6,960 bases of DNA from contig CAKSDA010000083.1 of assembly GCA_934444895.1 (NCBI GenBank), forward strand, positions 1 to 6,960. Direction: 5' to 3'. Origin of the DNA: an uncultured Eubacteriales bacterium. Lineage in GTDB: Bacteria > Bacillota > Clostridia > Oscillospirales > Acutalibacteraceae. A model generated the notes under the pieces. It was not told the DNA's origin. It saw only the letters and a list, made by a program, of their open reading frames with translations, and made no database searches. The position numbers and the translations under genes were made by a program. Positions 1 through 6,068 of this stretch are shown piece by piece (position 1 is the first letter of the stretch; each line of letters starts with the position of its first letter).

Positions 1-19
1 GCCATATAACAAAAGGCAT
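1..19 (-). CDS. Start of an unidentified gene running off the left edge (first six codons only)
   Basis: An ATG at 19-17 is preceded, at a 7-nt spacing, by GGAG (30-27 on the minus strand). About 20 nt upstream of it lies the predicted start of a consensus sigma-A promoter. The readable residues are MPFVIW, after which the window ends. Six residues cannot identify a product. The case for a gene rests on the ordered series promoter, palindrome, ribosome binding site, ATG, all on the same strand as the other genes and just after the pckG terminator. The function is unknown. Confidence 0.5.
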
Positions 20-27
20 AATAAAAC

Positions 28-56
28 TCCATTATAATTAATCTAATTATAATGGA
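28..56. promoter_or_regulatory. Perfect 13-bp-arm palindrome over the -10/+1 region (candidate operator)
   Basis: The two arms are TCCATTATAATTA and TAATTATAATGGA, separated by three bases (41-43), with no mismatch. The palindrome spans about -17 to +12 relative to the predicted start near base 39. It covers the -10 box and nearly reaches the Shine-Dalgarno sequence. That position is typical of a repressor operator, though the arms are almost all A/T. The 3-base spacing does not fit the 7-1-7 Fur/PerR box, so no regulator is named. It could instead fold as a weak RNA hairpin at the 5' end of the transcript. Confidence 0.55.
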
Positions 57-74
57 AATTTGCTATATTGTCAA
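46..74 (-). promoter_or_regulatory. Consensus sigma-A promoter for the left-edge gene
   Basis: On the minus strand TTGACA (74-69) and TATAAT (51-46) are both exact consensus hexamers, separated by exactly 17 nt. Transcription would start near base 39, giving a leader of about 20 nt before the ATG at base 19. This is the strongest promoter in the window. Its overlap with the palindrome at 28-56 suggests it is kept off by a repressor under some condition (inference). Confidence 0.8.
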
Positions 75-139
75 ATATTCAATTAAGTGTTGGCTAGATA
101 GAGACGAACTGTCATATAAACGGCAATTTAGTCCTATCG

Positions 140-154
140 AGTGTAACACAAGAA
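140..154. repeat. 15-bp near-repeat, copy 1 (downstream of pckG terminator)
   Basis: AGTGTAACACAAGAA. The same sequence with one change (T to C at the fifth base) occurs at 2156-2170. Both copies sit just past a terminator and upstream of the next minus-strand gene. The GTG-TAA-CAC core is an imperfectly symmetric dyad. No function can be assigned. Confidence 0.4.
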
Positions 155-194
155 GTAAAAAACAAAAGCGCCTGTGCATATGGCACAGGCGCTT
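154..194 (-). terminator. Intrinsic terminator of pckG
   Basis: A perfect 12-bp stem (AAGCGCCTGTGC, 166-177, with its complement at 183-194) closes a 5-base loop. On the minus strand it is followed by TTGTTTTTTAC. It begins 8 nt past the pckG stop codon, so it ends that transcript and insulates the left-edge gene. Confidence 0.93.
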
Positions 195-202
195 ATTGAA
201 AA

Positions 203-1972
203 TTAAAGTTTTTCGATAGCTGATTTTAAATTGTTAAGCTGATCTGCAAGCTCTTTAGGAAGCTTGTCACCGAATTTTTTGTAATGTTCGGTAATTTCAT
301 TTACTTCATTTGCCCAGGCTTCTTTATCAACCTTCAGAATTGATTTAAGGGTTTCAATATCAAAGTCAAGATCTGTAAGATCAATATCTTCAGGATGCGG
401 GAGATAACCGATTGCGGTTTCCTCAGCACCAACCTTGCCCTCGCAGCGGTCGATAATCCAGTTAAGAACTCTCATATTATCGCCAAATCCAGGCCAAATG
501 AAGTGACCTTCGTCATCAAGACGGAACCAGTTAACATTGAATATCTTAGGCGCCTTGTCCCCAAGCTTTTTGCCCATATCAAGCCAATGACGGAAATAAT
601 CGCCCATGTTGTATCCGCAGAAGGGGAGCATAGCCATAGGATCGCGACGAACAACGCCGACTGCGCCTGAAGCGGCTGCAGTTGTTTCGGAAGCCATTGT
701 TGAACCTACAAACACGCCGTTTTCCCAGTTCTTTGACTGGTAAACCAGCGGAGCAATTTTAGCTCTGCGTCCGCCGAAAATAATTGCGGAAATCGGAACG
801 CCTGTCGGACTTTCAAATTCAGAAGAAATGCAGGGGCAATTCTTTGCCGGAGCTGTAAATCTGCTGTTGGGATGAGCGCCCTTTTCGGTAGAGGTTTTGC
901 CGTTCCACGGATTGCCTTTCCAGTCAATTGCATTTTCCGGAGGATTCTTATCAAGACCTTCCCACCAAACGGTGTTGTTGTCTTTATTATAAGCAACATT
1001 TGTGAAGATTGTGCCCTGCTTTGTGGAAGCAAGAGCATTGTAATTTGATTTTTCGTTGGTTCCCGGAGCAACGCCGAAGAAACCGTTTTCAGGGTTGATT
1101 GCCCAAAGTCTTCCGTCAGGACCTATACGCATCCAGGCAATATCATCGCCGACTGTCCAAATCTTATAACCTTTTTCCTTCAAGTATTTGGGAGGAATAA
1201 GCATTGCAAGGTTTGTTTTACCGCATGCAGACGGGAATGCTGCGGCAATATATTTAATTTCACCTTTAGGATTTTGTATACCGAGGATAAGCATGTGTTC
1301 TGCCATCCAGCCTTCGTTATAACCCTGATATGAAGCAATACGAAGAGCAAAGCACTTTTTGCCCAAAAGAACATTTCCGCCGTAAGCGGAGTTTACCGAG
1401 ATAATTGTGTTGTCTTCAGGGAATTGGCAGATGTATCTCTTTTCCTCATCAATATCACATGAGCAGTGCAAACCACGAACCCAGTCATTACTGTCGCCCA
1501 AAGCGTCAAAAACCTTAAGTCCAACACGGGTCATTATTGCCATGTTAAGAACTACATAGATTGAATCGGTGATTTCTATACCGATTTTTGCAAGAGGAGA
1601 GCCTATCGGTCCCATTGAGAATGGAATGATATACATTGTGCGGCCCTTATAGCTGTTTCTTGCAATATCATAAAGCATTTCATAAGCTTTTGAAGGTTCC
1701 ATCCAGTTGTTTGTTGGGCCTGCATTTTCTTCTGTTTTAGCGCAAATAAAGGTCCTGCCTTCAACCCTGGCAACATCGTTAACTTTTGTTCTGTGAAGAT
1801 AACAGTCAGGAAGCAGTTCCTCATTTAACTTTGTAAGTTCTCCCGAAGCAACGGCCTTTTTGCGTAATGTTTCAAGTTGTTCCTCGCTGCCGTCAATAAC
1901 CATTACATCGTCAGGTGATACCAGCGATTTCATTTCATCGATCCAGGAAAGAACAGATTTGTTTGTGGTCAT
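203..1972 (-). CDS. pckG: Phosphoenolpyruvate carboxykinase (GTP)
   Basis: Cytosolic enzyme that interconverts oxaloacetate plus GTP with phosphoenolpyruvate, CO2 and GDP. It works in gluconeogenesis or, in many anaerobes, in PEP carboxylation. The 589-residue length fits the GTP-type family (about 600). From the chosen start I see the substrate-binding R69, YGGN (197-200), metal-site K205/K206 and H226. The P-loop FPSACGKTN (246-254) carries the reactive Cys250 that separates the GTP class from the ATP class. Also present are TVGDDIAWM (273-281), GFFGVAPGTN (297-306), GRR (401-403), and the C-terminal block FNVNWFR...GFGDN (478-499) in the guanine-binding region. The open frame extends three codons further to a GTG at 1981, but that GTG overlaps the Shine-Dalgarno AAGGAG (1986-1981). 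The ATG at 1972, 8 nt downstream of it, is the credible start. The gene has its own promoter and terminator, so it is monocistronic. No key residue is missing. Confidence 0.97.
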   Translation of the reverse strand: MTTNKSVLSWIDEMKSLVSPDDVMVIDGSEEQLETLRKKAVASGELTKLNEELLPDCYLHRTKVNDVARVEGRTFICAKTEENAGPTNNWMEPSKAYEMLYDIARNSYKGRTMYIIPFSMGPIGSPLAKIGIEITDSIYVVLNMAIMTRVGLKVFDALGDSNDWVRGLHCSCDIDEEKRYICQFPEDNTIISVNSAYGGNVLLGKKCFALRIASYQGYNEGWMAEHMLILGIQNPKGEIKYIAAAFPSACGKTNLAMLIPPKYLKEKGYKIWTVGDDIAWMRIGPDGRLWAINPENGFFGVAPGTNEKSNYNALASTKQGTIFTNVAYNKDNNTVWWEGLDKNPPENAIDWKGNPWNGKTSTEKGAHPNSRFTAPAKNCPCISSEFESPTGVPISAIIFGGRRAKIAPLVYQSKNWENGVFVGSTMASETTAAASGAVGVVRRDPMAMLPFCGYNMGDYFRHWLDMGKKLGDKAPKIFNVNWFRLDDEGHFIWPGFGDNMRVLNWIIDRCEGKVGAEETAIGYLPHPEDIDLTDLDFDIETLKSILKVDKEAWANEVNEITEHYKKFGDKLPKELADQLNNLKSAIEKL

Positions 1973-2002
1973 ATATAACACTCCTTAGGATAAAAAATTC
2001 GC

Positions 2003-2032
2003 CTTATATATTATAAGTTATTACAATAATAA
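2003..2032. repeat. Two abutting 15-bp inverted repeats in the pckG promoter
   Basis: Plus strand 2003-2017 reads CTTATATATTATAAG (arms of 6, centre of 3) and 2018-2032 reads TTATTACAATAATAA (arms of 6, centre of 3). Both are perfect in their arms. They tile the -10 box and the -10/-35 spacer. They could be operator sites, but short AT-only dyads arise often by chance in DNA of this composition. Confidence 0.35.
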
Positions 2033-2038
2033 AATCAA
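2010..2038 (-). promoter_or_regulatory. pckG promoter
   Basis: On the minus strand TTGATT (2038-2033) and an exact TATAAT (2015-2010) are separated by 17 nt. The predicted start is near 2003, giving a leader of about 30 nt with AAGGAG at 1986-1981. No other good promoter lies in the 280-nt gap between uraA and pckG. The spacer and the -10 box are themselves covered by two abutting 15-bp inverted repeats (2003-2032). Confidence 0.75.
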
Positions 2039-2155
2039 GCCAATTGTATAAAATTTAACAATCTTCTAACATTTTTGCAAATTATTTAAAATTCTTCAAA
2101 TAAAATCTGTGCATTTTTAAAGGTATAAAGTTTTCACATTTTTACTGACCGAACA

Positions 2156-2170
2156 AGTGCAACACAAGAA
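2156..2170. repeat. 15-bp near-repeat, copy 2 (between permease terminator and pckG promoter)
   Basis: AGTGCAACACAAGAA, 14 of 15 identical to 140-154. It lies about 120 nt upstream of the pckG promoter. Flanking bases differ between copies. A 10-bp direct repeat, TTTTACTGAC, lies on either side of it (2140-2149 and 2202-2211). Confidence 0.4.
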
Positions 2171-2214
2171 CGATAAAATCAAAAATTTATAAAACTAAAT
2201 GTTTTACTGACTAT

Positions 2215-2248
2215 AAAAAAATCGTCTGCCGAACCGACAGACGATTTT
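2215..2248 (-). terminator. Intrinsic terminator of the permease gene
   Basis: An 11-bp stem (2218-2228 with 2238-2248, core ATCGTCTG/CAGACGAT) closes a 9-base loop. On the minus strand it is followed by seven T (2221-2215). It lies 13 nt past the permease stop codon. A further T-G and C-G pair can form inside the loop. Confidence 0.93.
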
Positions 2249-2261
2249 GCAAAGTGTTTAA

Positions 2262-3620
2262 TTATTCGGCTTTTACATCACTTTTATCACTTTTGCGTGA
2301 GAGGAGAAGATTTACTATTATTCCGATGATAAGAGCACAAGCAATTTCGGTTATTGTGATCTGACCGATTTTAAGAGCCATACCGCCGATACCGGTGATA
2401 AGAATTGCAGATACTACAAAGAGGTTCTTGTTTTCGCCGAGATCAACATTTTGAATCATTTTAAGACCGCTTACTGCTATGAATCCGTAAAGTGTTATGC
2501 AAACGCCTCCCATTACACATGAGGGAATTGTTGCAAGAAATGTTACGAAGGGTGCAAAGAATGAGAACAAGATAGCCATACATGCAGTGGTAAGTATTGT
2601 AACAACCGAAGCATTTCCGGTGATAGCTACGCAACCGATTGATTCGCCGTATGTAGTGTTGGGACAGCCACCGAATATAGCTCCTACCATAGAACCTACA
2701 CCGTCACCAAGAAGGGTTCTGTGCAGGCCCGGATCTTCAAGAAGTTCGGTTCCGATTATTGAAGAAAGATTTTTGTGGTCTGCGATGTGTTCGGCAAATA
2801 CTACGAATGCTACGGGAACATACGCTACAGCAACGGTAGCAATGTATTTTCCGTCTATCTGCTTTAATCCGTCAATTGCCTTTATAAATGTAAAGTCAGG
2901 ATACCATTGCATGTTGTTAAACAGTGAAAAGTCAATGATTTTGAAAGTTTCGTTTCCGGTTGCAATTCCGATTACAGTGAAGATGGTTGCAACAACATAT
3001 CCGGCAAGAATACCGATTATAAAAGGAACAAGCTTCATCATTTTTTTGCCGTATACCGAGCAGAGCATTACAACAAGCATTGTTACCATTGCACAGATAA
3101 ATCCGAGCCAGCCCTTTGTGCCCATTTGATAAGCAGAATTTGCAGCGTCAAACTTAGCAAATTTTAAAGAGTCGCCTACTGCGTTGCCTGCAAGAGAAAG
3201 ACCTATGATTGAAACTGTAGGTCCGATAACGACTGCCGGCATAAGTTTATCAATCCATTTAACTCCGGCAAATTTTACGGCAATTGCAATTATTACATAT
3301 ACAATGCCCGCAAAAAAAGCACCGATGATTATACCGGCGAACCCGGCTTCGGCTGATGCTGCGCCGGCAAATGCCGCAAACATTGAACCGAGAAATGCAA
3401 AAGAAGAACCGAGGAACACAGGACTTCTGAACTTTGTGAATAGCAGATATACAATTGTGCCGACACCGGCTCCGAACAGAGCAGCCGACTGTGACATGCC
3501 GTTACCGATAATTGACGGCACTGCGATTGTTGCGGCAAGAATTGCCAATAATTGCTGGAAAGCAAAAATAAGCATCTGGCCGAATTTCGGTTTGTCTTTG
3601 ACGTTGTAAACTAGATTCAT
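2262..3620 (-). CDS. uraA: Uracil (or xanthine) permease, NCS2/UraA family
   Basis: Integral membrane nucleobase:cation symporter of 452 residues, the usual size for the 14-helix UraA fold. Hydrophobic segments run almost the full length. Family signatures, numbered from the chosen start, are the N-terminal FQQLLA helix (near 21-26), GSSFAFLG (71-78), FAEHI (275-279) with the substrate-binding Glu277, DPGLHR (296-301), and PNTTYGES (320-327) with Glu326. The last two match the E. coli UraA uracil-site pattern. The tail is short and charged. The frame can be extended 12 codons upstream to a TTG, but those codons contain the Shine-Dalgarno GGAGG itself (3633-3629). The ATG at 3620, 8 nt after it, is therefore the start. 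Family sequence alone does not separate uracil from xanthine. The PyrR-type attenuator in its leader points to uracil and pyrimidine salvage. The gene has its own promoter and terminator. Confidence 0.92.
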   Translation of the reverse strand: MNLVYNVKDKPKFGQMLIFAFQQLLAILAATIAVPSIIGNGMSQSAALFGAGVGTIVYLLFTKFRSPVFLGSSFAFLGSMFAAFAGAASAEAGFAGIIIGAFFAGIVYVIIAIAVKFAGVKWIDKLMPAVVIGPTVSIIGLSLAGNAVGDSLKFAKFDAANSAYQMGTKGWLGFICAMVTMLVVMLCSVYGKKMMKLVPFIIGILAGYVVATIFTVIGIATGNETFKIIDFSLFNNMQWYPDFTFIKAIDGLKQIDGKYIATVAVAYVPVAFVVFAEHIADHKNLSSIIGTELLEDPGLHRTLLGDGVGSMVGAIFGGCPNTTYGESIGCVAITGNASVVTILTTACMAILFSFFAPFVTFLATIPSCVMGGVCITLYGFIAVSGLKMIQNVDLGENKNLFVVSAILITGIGGMALKIGQITITEIACALIIGIIVNLLLSRKSDKSDVKAE

Positions 3621-3707
3621 TTTCTTTTCCTCCATATCTTGCACACACAGGTACAAATTAATATATTAAAGCGGCATTACAACGGAAAAATCGCATTGCC
3701 GGTTTAA

Positions 3708-3743
3708 TCAAATAAAAAATGCTGTGCACAAAGGTGCACAGCA
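3708..3743 (-). terminator. Leader terminator (attenuator) upstream of the permease gene
   Basis: A perfect stem (GCTGTGCAC, 3721-3729, with GTGCACAGC, 3734-3742, plus one A-T pair at 3720/3743) closes a 4-base loop. It is followed on the minus strand by TTTTTT (3719-3714) and ATTT. It sits about 90 nt after the predicted transcription start and about 100 nt before the permease ATG, so it can only act as an attenuator, or as a distant terminator for the upstream carboxypeptidase gene, or both. Its 5' arm can alternatively pair with the PyrR-type loop upstream. Confidence 0.88.
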
Positions 3744-3812
3744 AGATACTACAAATATAATCCACATATTGCGTGAAAAACATATTCTATACCTTACCGG
3801 CATCTCTGTACC
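3733..3812 (-). promoter_or_regulatory. Antiterminator pairing in the permease leader
   Basis: In the minus-strand RNA, GGTACAGAGATGC (3812-3800, part of the PyrR-type loop) can pair with GTATCTTGCTGTGCACC (3749-3733, containing the terminator's 5' arm). The pairs are GGT/ACC, ACAG/CTGT and AGATGC/GTATCT, 13 in all with one G-U, interrupted by two 2-nt bulges. This helix excludes both the binding loop and the terminator, as a PyrR antiterminator must. Pairing was done by eye, without energy calculation. Confidence 0.6.
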
Positions 3813-3823
3813 GAATTTAAAGG
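3792..3823 (-). promoter_or_regulatory. PyrR-type binding loop (anti-antiterminator)
   Basis: In the minus-strand RNA the stem CGGTA/TGCCG (3813-3809 with 3802-3798) closes the hexaloop CAGAGA (3808-3803), an exact match to the PyrR loop consensus CNGNGA. The second pair from the loop is the U-G wobble and the third is purine-pyrimidine, as in the consensus ARUCCNGNGAGGYU. The closing C-G is replaced by a compensating A-U. Below an asymmetric A/U-rich internal loop, CCTT (3823-3820) pairs with AAGG (3795-3792). PyrR with UMP bound would stabilise this hairpin, block the antiterminator and allow termination at 3708-3743. Confidence 0.7.
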
Positions 3824-3840
3824 AATTTTTACCGTAAAAT

Positions 3841-3869
3841 ATTTTAGCACATAATATTATATTTGTAAA
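3841..3869 (-). promoter_or_regulatory. Promoter of the permease gene
   Basis: On the minus strand TTTACA (3869-3864) and TAAAAT (3846-3841) are separated by 17 nt; each hexamer has one mismatch to consensus. The predicted start is near 3834, about 11 nt before the PyrR-type hairpin, which matches the layout of PyrR attenuators. Confidence 0.65.
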
Positions 3870-3904
3870 GAACTTTTTAACAAAAAATAAATAAAATAAT
3901 AAAA

Positions 3905-4837
3905 TTATTTTCCAAGCCGCTCGCAATACTCTTCAAGCGTACATCCGAGAGCGTTTATTTTTTGTGCGTTTTCTTTGCCGACATAGCGGTAATGCCACGG
4001 CTCATATATTACATGAGTAATATTTTGCGCAGTTTTGGGATATCTTAAAATAAACCCGTATTCCGCAGCGTGAGCCTTCAACCATTTGAATTGGGTTGAG
4101 TTTTCAAAGGATTCTTCAACCGAGTTAAAATCAACTGCCAAACCGAGTTCGTGTTCGCTCGTTCCCGGATATGCCGAAACAGTTGCAGCTTTTGCACGGA
4201 TTTCCGCGTCGGAGAGGGAAGGATACCTAGCCCTTTGTTTTTTAACTTGATTGTTGTAAAGAGTGGTCTGACGCGCACGGGTTCTGAATGCGGAGATTAC
4301 AACTAATTTTACATTGTCCTTTGCGGCAGCCGCACACATTTGGTTTAAATATGAAACCGCTCTCGAATCAAATACCATACCTGCGTCCCTAGCGTATTTT
4401 GAATCAATTCTTTTGGTATTCACCGAATAATTTGCCGGCAAGGGATATTTATAGTTTGTAAGCTTTAATGTCCAGTCACCGGAATTATCGGCCTGAACCT
4501 GTTGCACCGACGATGAAGTCTTTGATGAAACCTTTTGGGAAGAATTGGCAGGCGCTTTGGATGATGAAGACTTATTGCTTGTTGCAGATGAGCTCAAAGC
4601 AGAACTTGAACCGGCTGCAGTGTCAGTTTCAGACGCCGACACTGCAGTATCCGAAACTGTAGTGCTTTCGGATGTTGAACTTAAAACGGATGAGACATTG
4701 TTTTTTGATTTTGACTTTTTTATAAGCAAAATTCCCAAAACAATGCAGAGAACCAAAAGTACTGCGGTTGAAGCGAATAAAATTTGAACAATTTTAATAA
4801 GTCTGTTAATTTCTTTTCTGGTATACGTCTGTTTCAT
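3905..4837 (-). CDS. Membrane-anchored D,D- or L,D-carboxypeptidase, M15B family (VanY/LdcB-like)
   Basis: Predicted zinc peptidase that trims the terminal D-Ala from peptidoglycan stem peptides outside the membrane. The 310-residue protein begins with a short basic tail, then one membrane helix (about 15-39) followed by lysines: an uncleaved signal-anchor. A Ser/Thr/Ala-rich linker (about 47-119) with no hydrophobic stretch would span the wall. The catalytic domain (about 120-310) contains SAFRT (182-186), the zinc motif SEHELGLAVD (227-236; ligands His229 and Asp236) and EPWH (279-282; catalytic Glu279, third ligand His282). All M15B residues are present, so it should be active. The ATG follows AAGGTG at 7 nt. 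It starts 67 nt after serA with no terminator between, so read-through is likely. No vanRS/vanHAX-like genes are nearby, so a housekeeping wall role is more likely than glycopeptide resistance. D,D- and L,D-activity cannot be told apart here. Confidence 0.9.
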   Translation of the reverse strand: MKQTYTRKEINRLIKIVQILFASTAVLLVLCIVLGILLIKKSKSKNNVSSVLSSTSESTTVSDTAVSASETDTAAGSSSALSSSATSNKSSSSKAPANSSQKVSSKTSSSVQQVQADNSGDWTLKLTNYKYPLPANYSVNTKRIDSKYARDAGMVFDSRAVSYLNQMCAAAAKDNVKLVVISAFRTRARQTTLYNNQVKKQRARYPSLSDAEIRAKAATVSAYPGTSEHELGLAVDFNSVEESFENSTQFKWLKAHAAEYGFILRYPKTAQNITHVIYEPWHYRYVGKENAQKINALGCTLEEYCERLGK

Positions 4838-4865
4838 TTTATTACACCTTTTATAATACCTTTTG

Positions 4866-4916
4866 TTATACCAATCTGTTATACAAATTCATTAATTAGT
4901 CTTATTATACCAATCT
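4866..4916. repeat. 12-bp direct repeat at the serA end and carboxypeptidase upstream region
   Basis: TTATACCAATCT occurs exactly at 4866-4877 and 4905-4916, 39 nt apart. The right copy is the last three codons plus stop of serA; the left copy lies about 30 nt upstream of the carboxypeptidase ATG. It may be a relic of a small duplication or a pair of binding sites. Confidence 0.4.
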
Positions 4917-6068
4917 TACGCGGATAACTCCGTCAATCTTGCAAAGTTCCTGTTCGATATTTTGCTTTTCGTTGCTTGTAATATCAATTAAAGTATATGC
5001 AAAATCGCCTTTTGATTTGTTAAGCATATTTTCAATATTTGTATTATCTGCAGCAAGGGTTTTAGTAATTTGCGTTAACATATTAGGAATGTTTTTGTGC
5101 AGAACGCAAACCCTTGTATTTCCGCTGCGCGGCATGCTGATATTAGGAAGATTTACAGAATTTACGATATTGCCGTTTTCAATATAATCGGTAAGCTCGT
5201 TTGCGGCCATTTGCGCGCAATTATCTTCAGATTCCGGAGTAGAAGCACCGAGATGAGGAATTGTAATAACGCCCTCATGGCATAAAACTTCGTCATTCGG
5301 GAAATCCGTTACATATGTTGCAACCTTTCCGTTGTCAAGAGCCGCAAGGATATCTTCGCTGTTAACAAGTTCGCCGCGTGCAAAGTTAAGAATTCTCACT
5401 CCGTCGCGCATTGTATCAATTGCTTTTGCGTTAATGAATCCCTTAGTTTCGGCATTAAGAGGCAAGTGAAGAGTAATGTAATCGCAATTTTCAAATATTT
5501 CTTTTATATCAACTGCATGTATTGCATTGTGGGTTAAGTTCCAAGCAGCATTTACGGAAAGGAACGGATCATATCCGTAAACCTTCATTCCAAGATGGTC
5601 GGCAGCATTTGCAACCCTTACGCCAATGGCTCCGAGGCCTATAACGCCGAGAGTTTTTCCGCTGATTTCGGGACCGGCAAATGCGCTTTTGCCCTTTTCA
5701 ACCATTTTGCCTACTTCTGCGCCGTTGCCCTTTAAAGTAGCGGACCATTCGATACCCTGAATAATTCTTCTCGATGAAATGAGAAGTCCCGCAATAACTA
5801 ACTCTTTAACTGCGTTCGCATTTGCTCCCGGAGTGTTGAATACAACGATTCCGTTTTCGCTGCAACGGTCGATCGGAATATTGTTGGTACCGGCGCCTGC
5901 ACGGGCTATTGCCAAAAGACTGTCCGGAAACTCTGTTTCATGTAAAGACGCAGAGCGTACAATTGCGCCTACCGGATTTTCAACATCGTCGCCGTAAGCA
6001 TAACCTGTTTTATCGAAAACGCTTAAACCAACCTTGCTTATTTTGTTATAAGTCTTTATATTCTTCAT
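4905..6068 (-). CDS. serA: D-3-phosphoglycerate dehydrogenase, short form with ACT domain
   Basis: Cytosolic NAD-dependent enzyme that oxidises 3-phosphoglycerate to 3-phosphohydroxypyruvate, the first step of serine synthesis. At 387 residues it fits the short class, with one ACT domain and no intervening ASB domain. Numbered from the chosen start, the N-terminal substrate part has RAGAGTNNIP (56-65). The Rossmann motif GLGAIG (144-149) is followed by Asp167 in GYDP, which should bind the NAD ribose. Catalytic residues are Arg231 (NFARGE), Glu260 (FPNDE) and His272 (PHLGAST). The ACT domain (about 318-387, starting RVCVLHKNIP) probably senses serine. The frame extends three codons to a GTG at 6077, which overlaps the Shine-Dalgarno AGGGTG; the ATG at 6068 is preferred. 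It lies 139 nt downstream of serC, with no terminator seen in the gap. A TATAAT at 6154-6149 in that gap lacks a good -35 box, so an internal promoter is possible but weak. Confidence 0.95.
   Translation of the reverse strand: MKNIKTYNKISKVGLSVFDKTGYAYGDDVENPVGAIVRSASLHETEFPDSLLAIARAGAGTNNIPIDRCSENGIVVFNTPGANANAVKELVIAGLLISSRRIIQGIEWSATLKGNGAEVGKMVEKGKSAFAGPEISGKTLGVIGLGAIGVRVANAADHLGMKVYGYDPFLSVNAAWNLTHNAIHAVDIKEIFENCDYITLHLPLNAETKGFINAKAIDTMRDGVRILNFARGELVNSEDILAALDNGKVATYVTDFPNDEVLCHEGVITIPHLGASTPESEDNCAQMAANELTDYIENGNIVNSVNLPNISMPRSGNTRVCVLHKNIPNMLTQITKTLAADNTNIENMLNKSKGDFAYTLIDITSNEKQNIEQELCKIDGVIRVRLV

Noticed and set aside
28..56. Fur/PerR/Zur box in the left-edge palindrome
   Set aside because: The arms resemble TTATAAT, but the inverted repeat is separated by 7 bases at that register, whereas the 7-1-7 box requires one.
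28..56. Terminator on either strand at the left-edge palindrome
   Set aside because: The stem has only two G-C pairs, lacks a clean T-run, and overlaps a consensus promoter downstream of an already strong pckG terminator.
2497..3129. 210-codon plus-strand open frame opposite the permease gene
   Set aside because: It lies wholly antisense to a clearly recognised permease. Its translation has no recognisable domain, and long antisense frames are common opposite membrane protein genes. The same applies to the plus-strand frame at 3184-3609.
3740..3834. Purine or xanthine riboswitch in the permease leader
   Set aside because: I looked for the conserved purine-aptamer junction blocks (TATAATC, TATGG, TCTAC, GACTA) and did not find them in order. 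The CNGNGA hairpin with alternative pairings fits PyrR control instead.
3708..3926. 72-codon minus-strand frame in the permease leader (possible leader peptide)
   Set aside because: It starts inside the end of the carboxypeptidase gene, upstream of the permease promoter, and reads through the promoter, the PyrR-type loop and the terminator. The RNA structures explain this stretch better and no ribosome binding site stands out.
4545..4787. Plus-strand frames opposite the Ser/Thr-rich linker (4468-4662, 4545-4787)
   Set aside because: They mirror low-complexity codons of the linker, have no ribosome binding site, and show no recognisable domain.
3905..4837. Glycopeptide resistance gene (true vanY of a van cluster)
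   Set aside because: The family and active site match, but none of the other van genes is present. Membrane-anchored M15B enzymes are common housekeeping wall enzymes.
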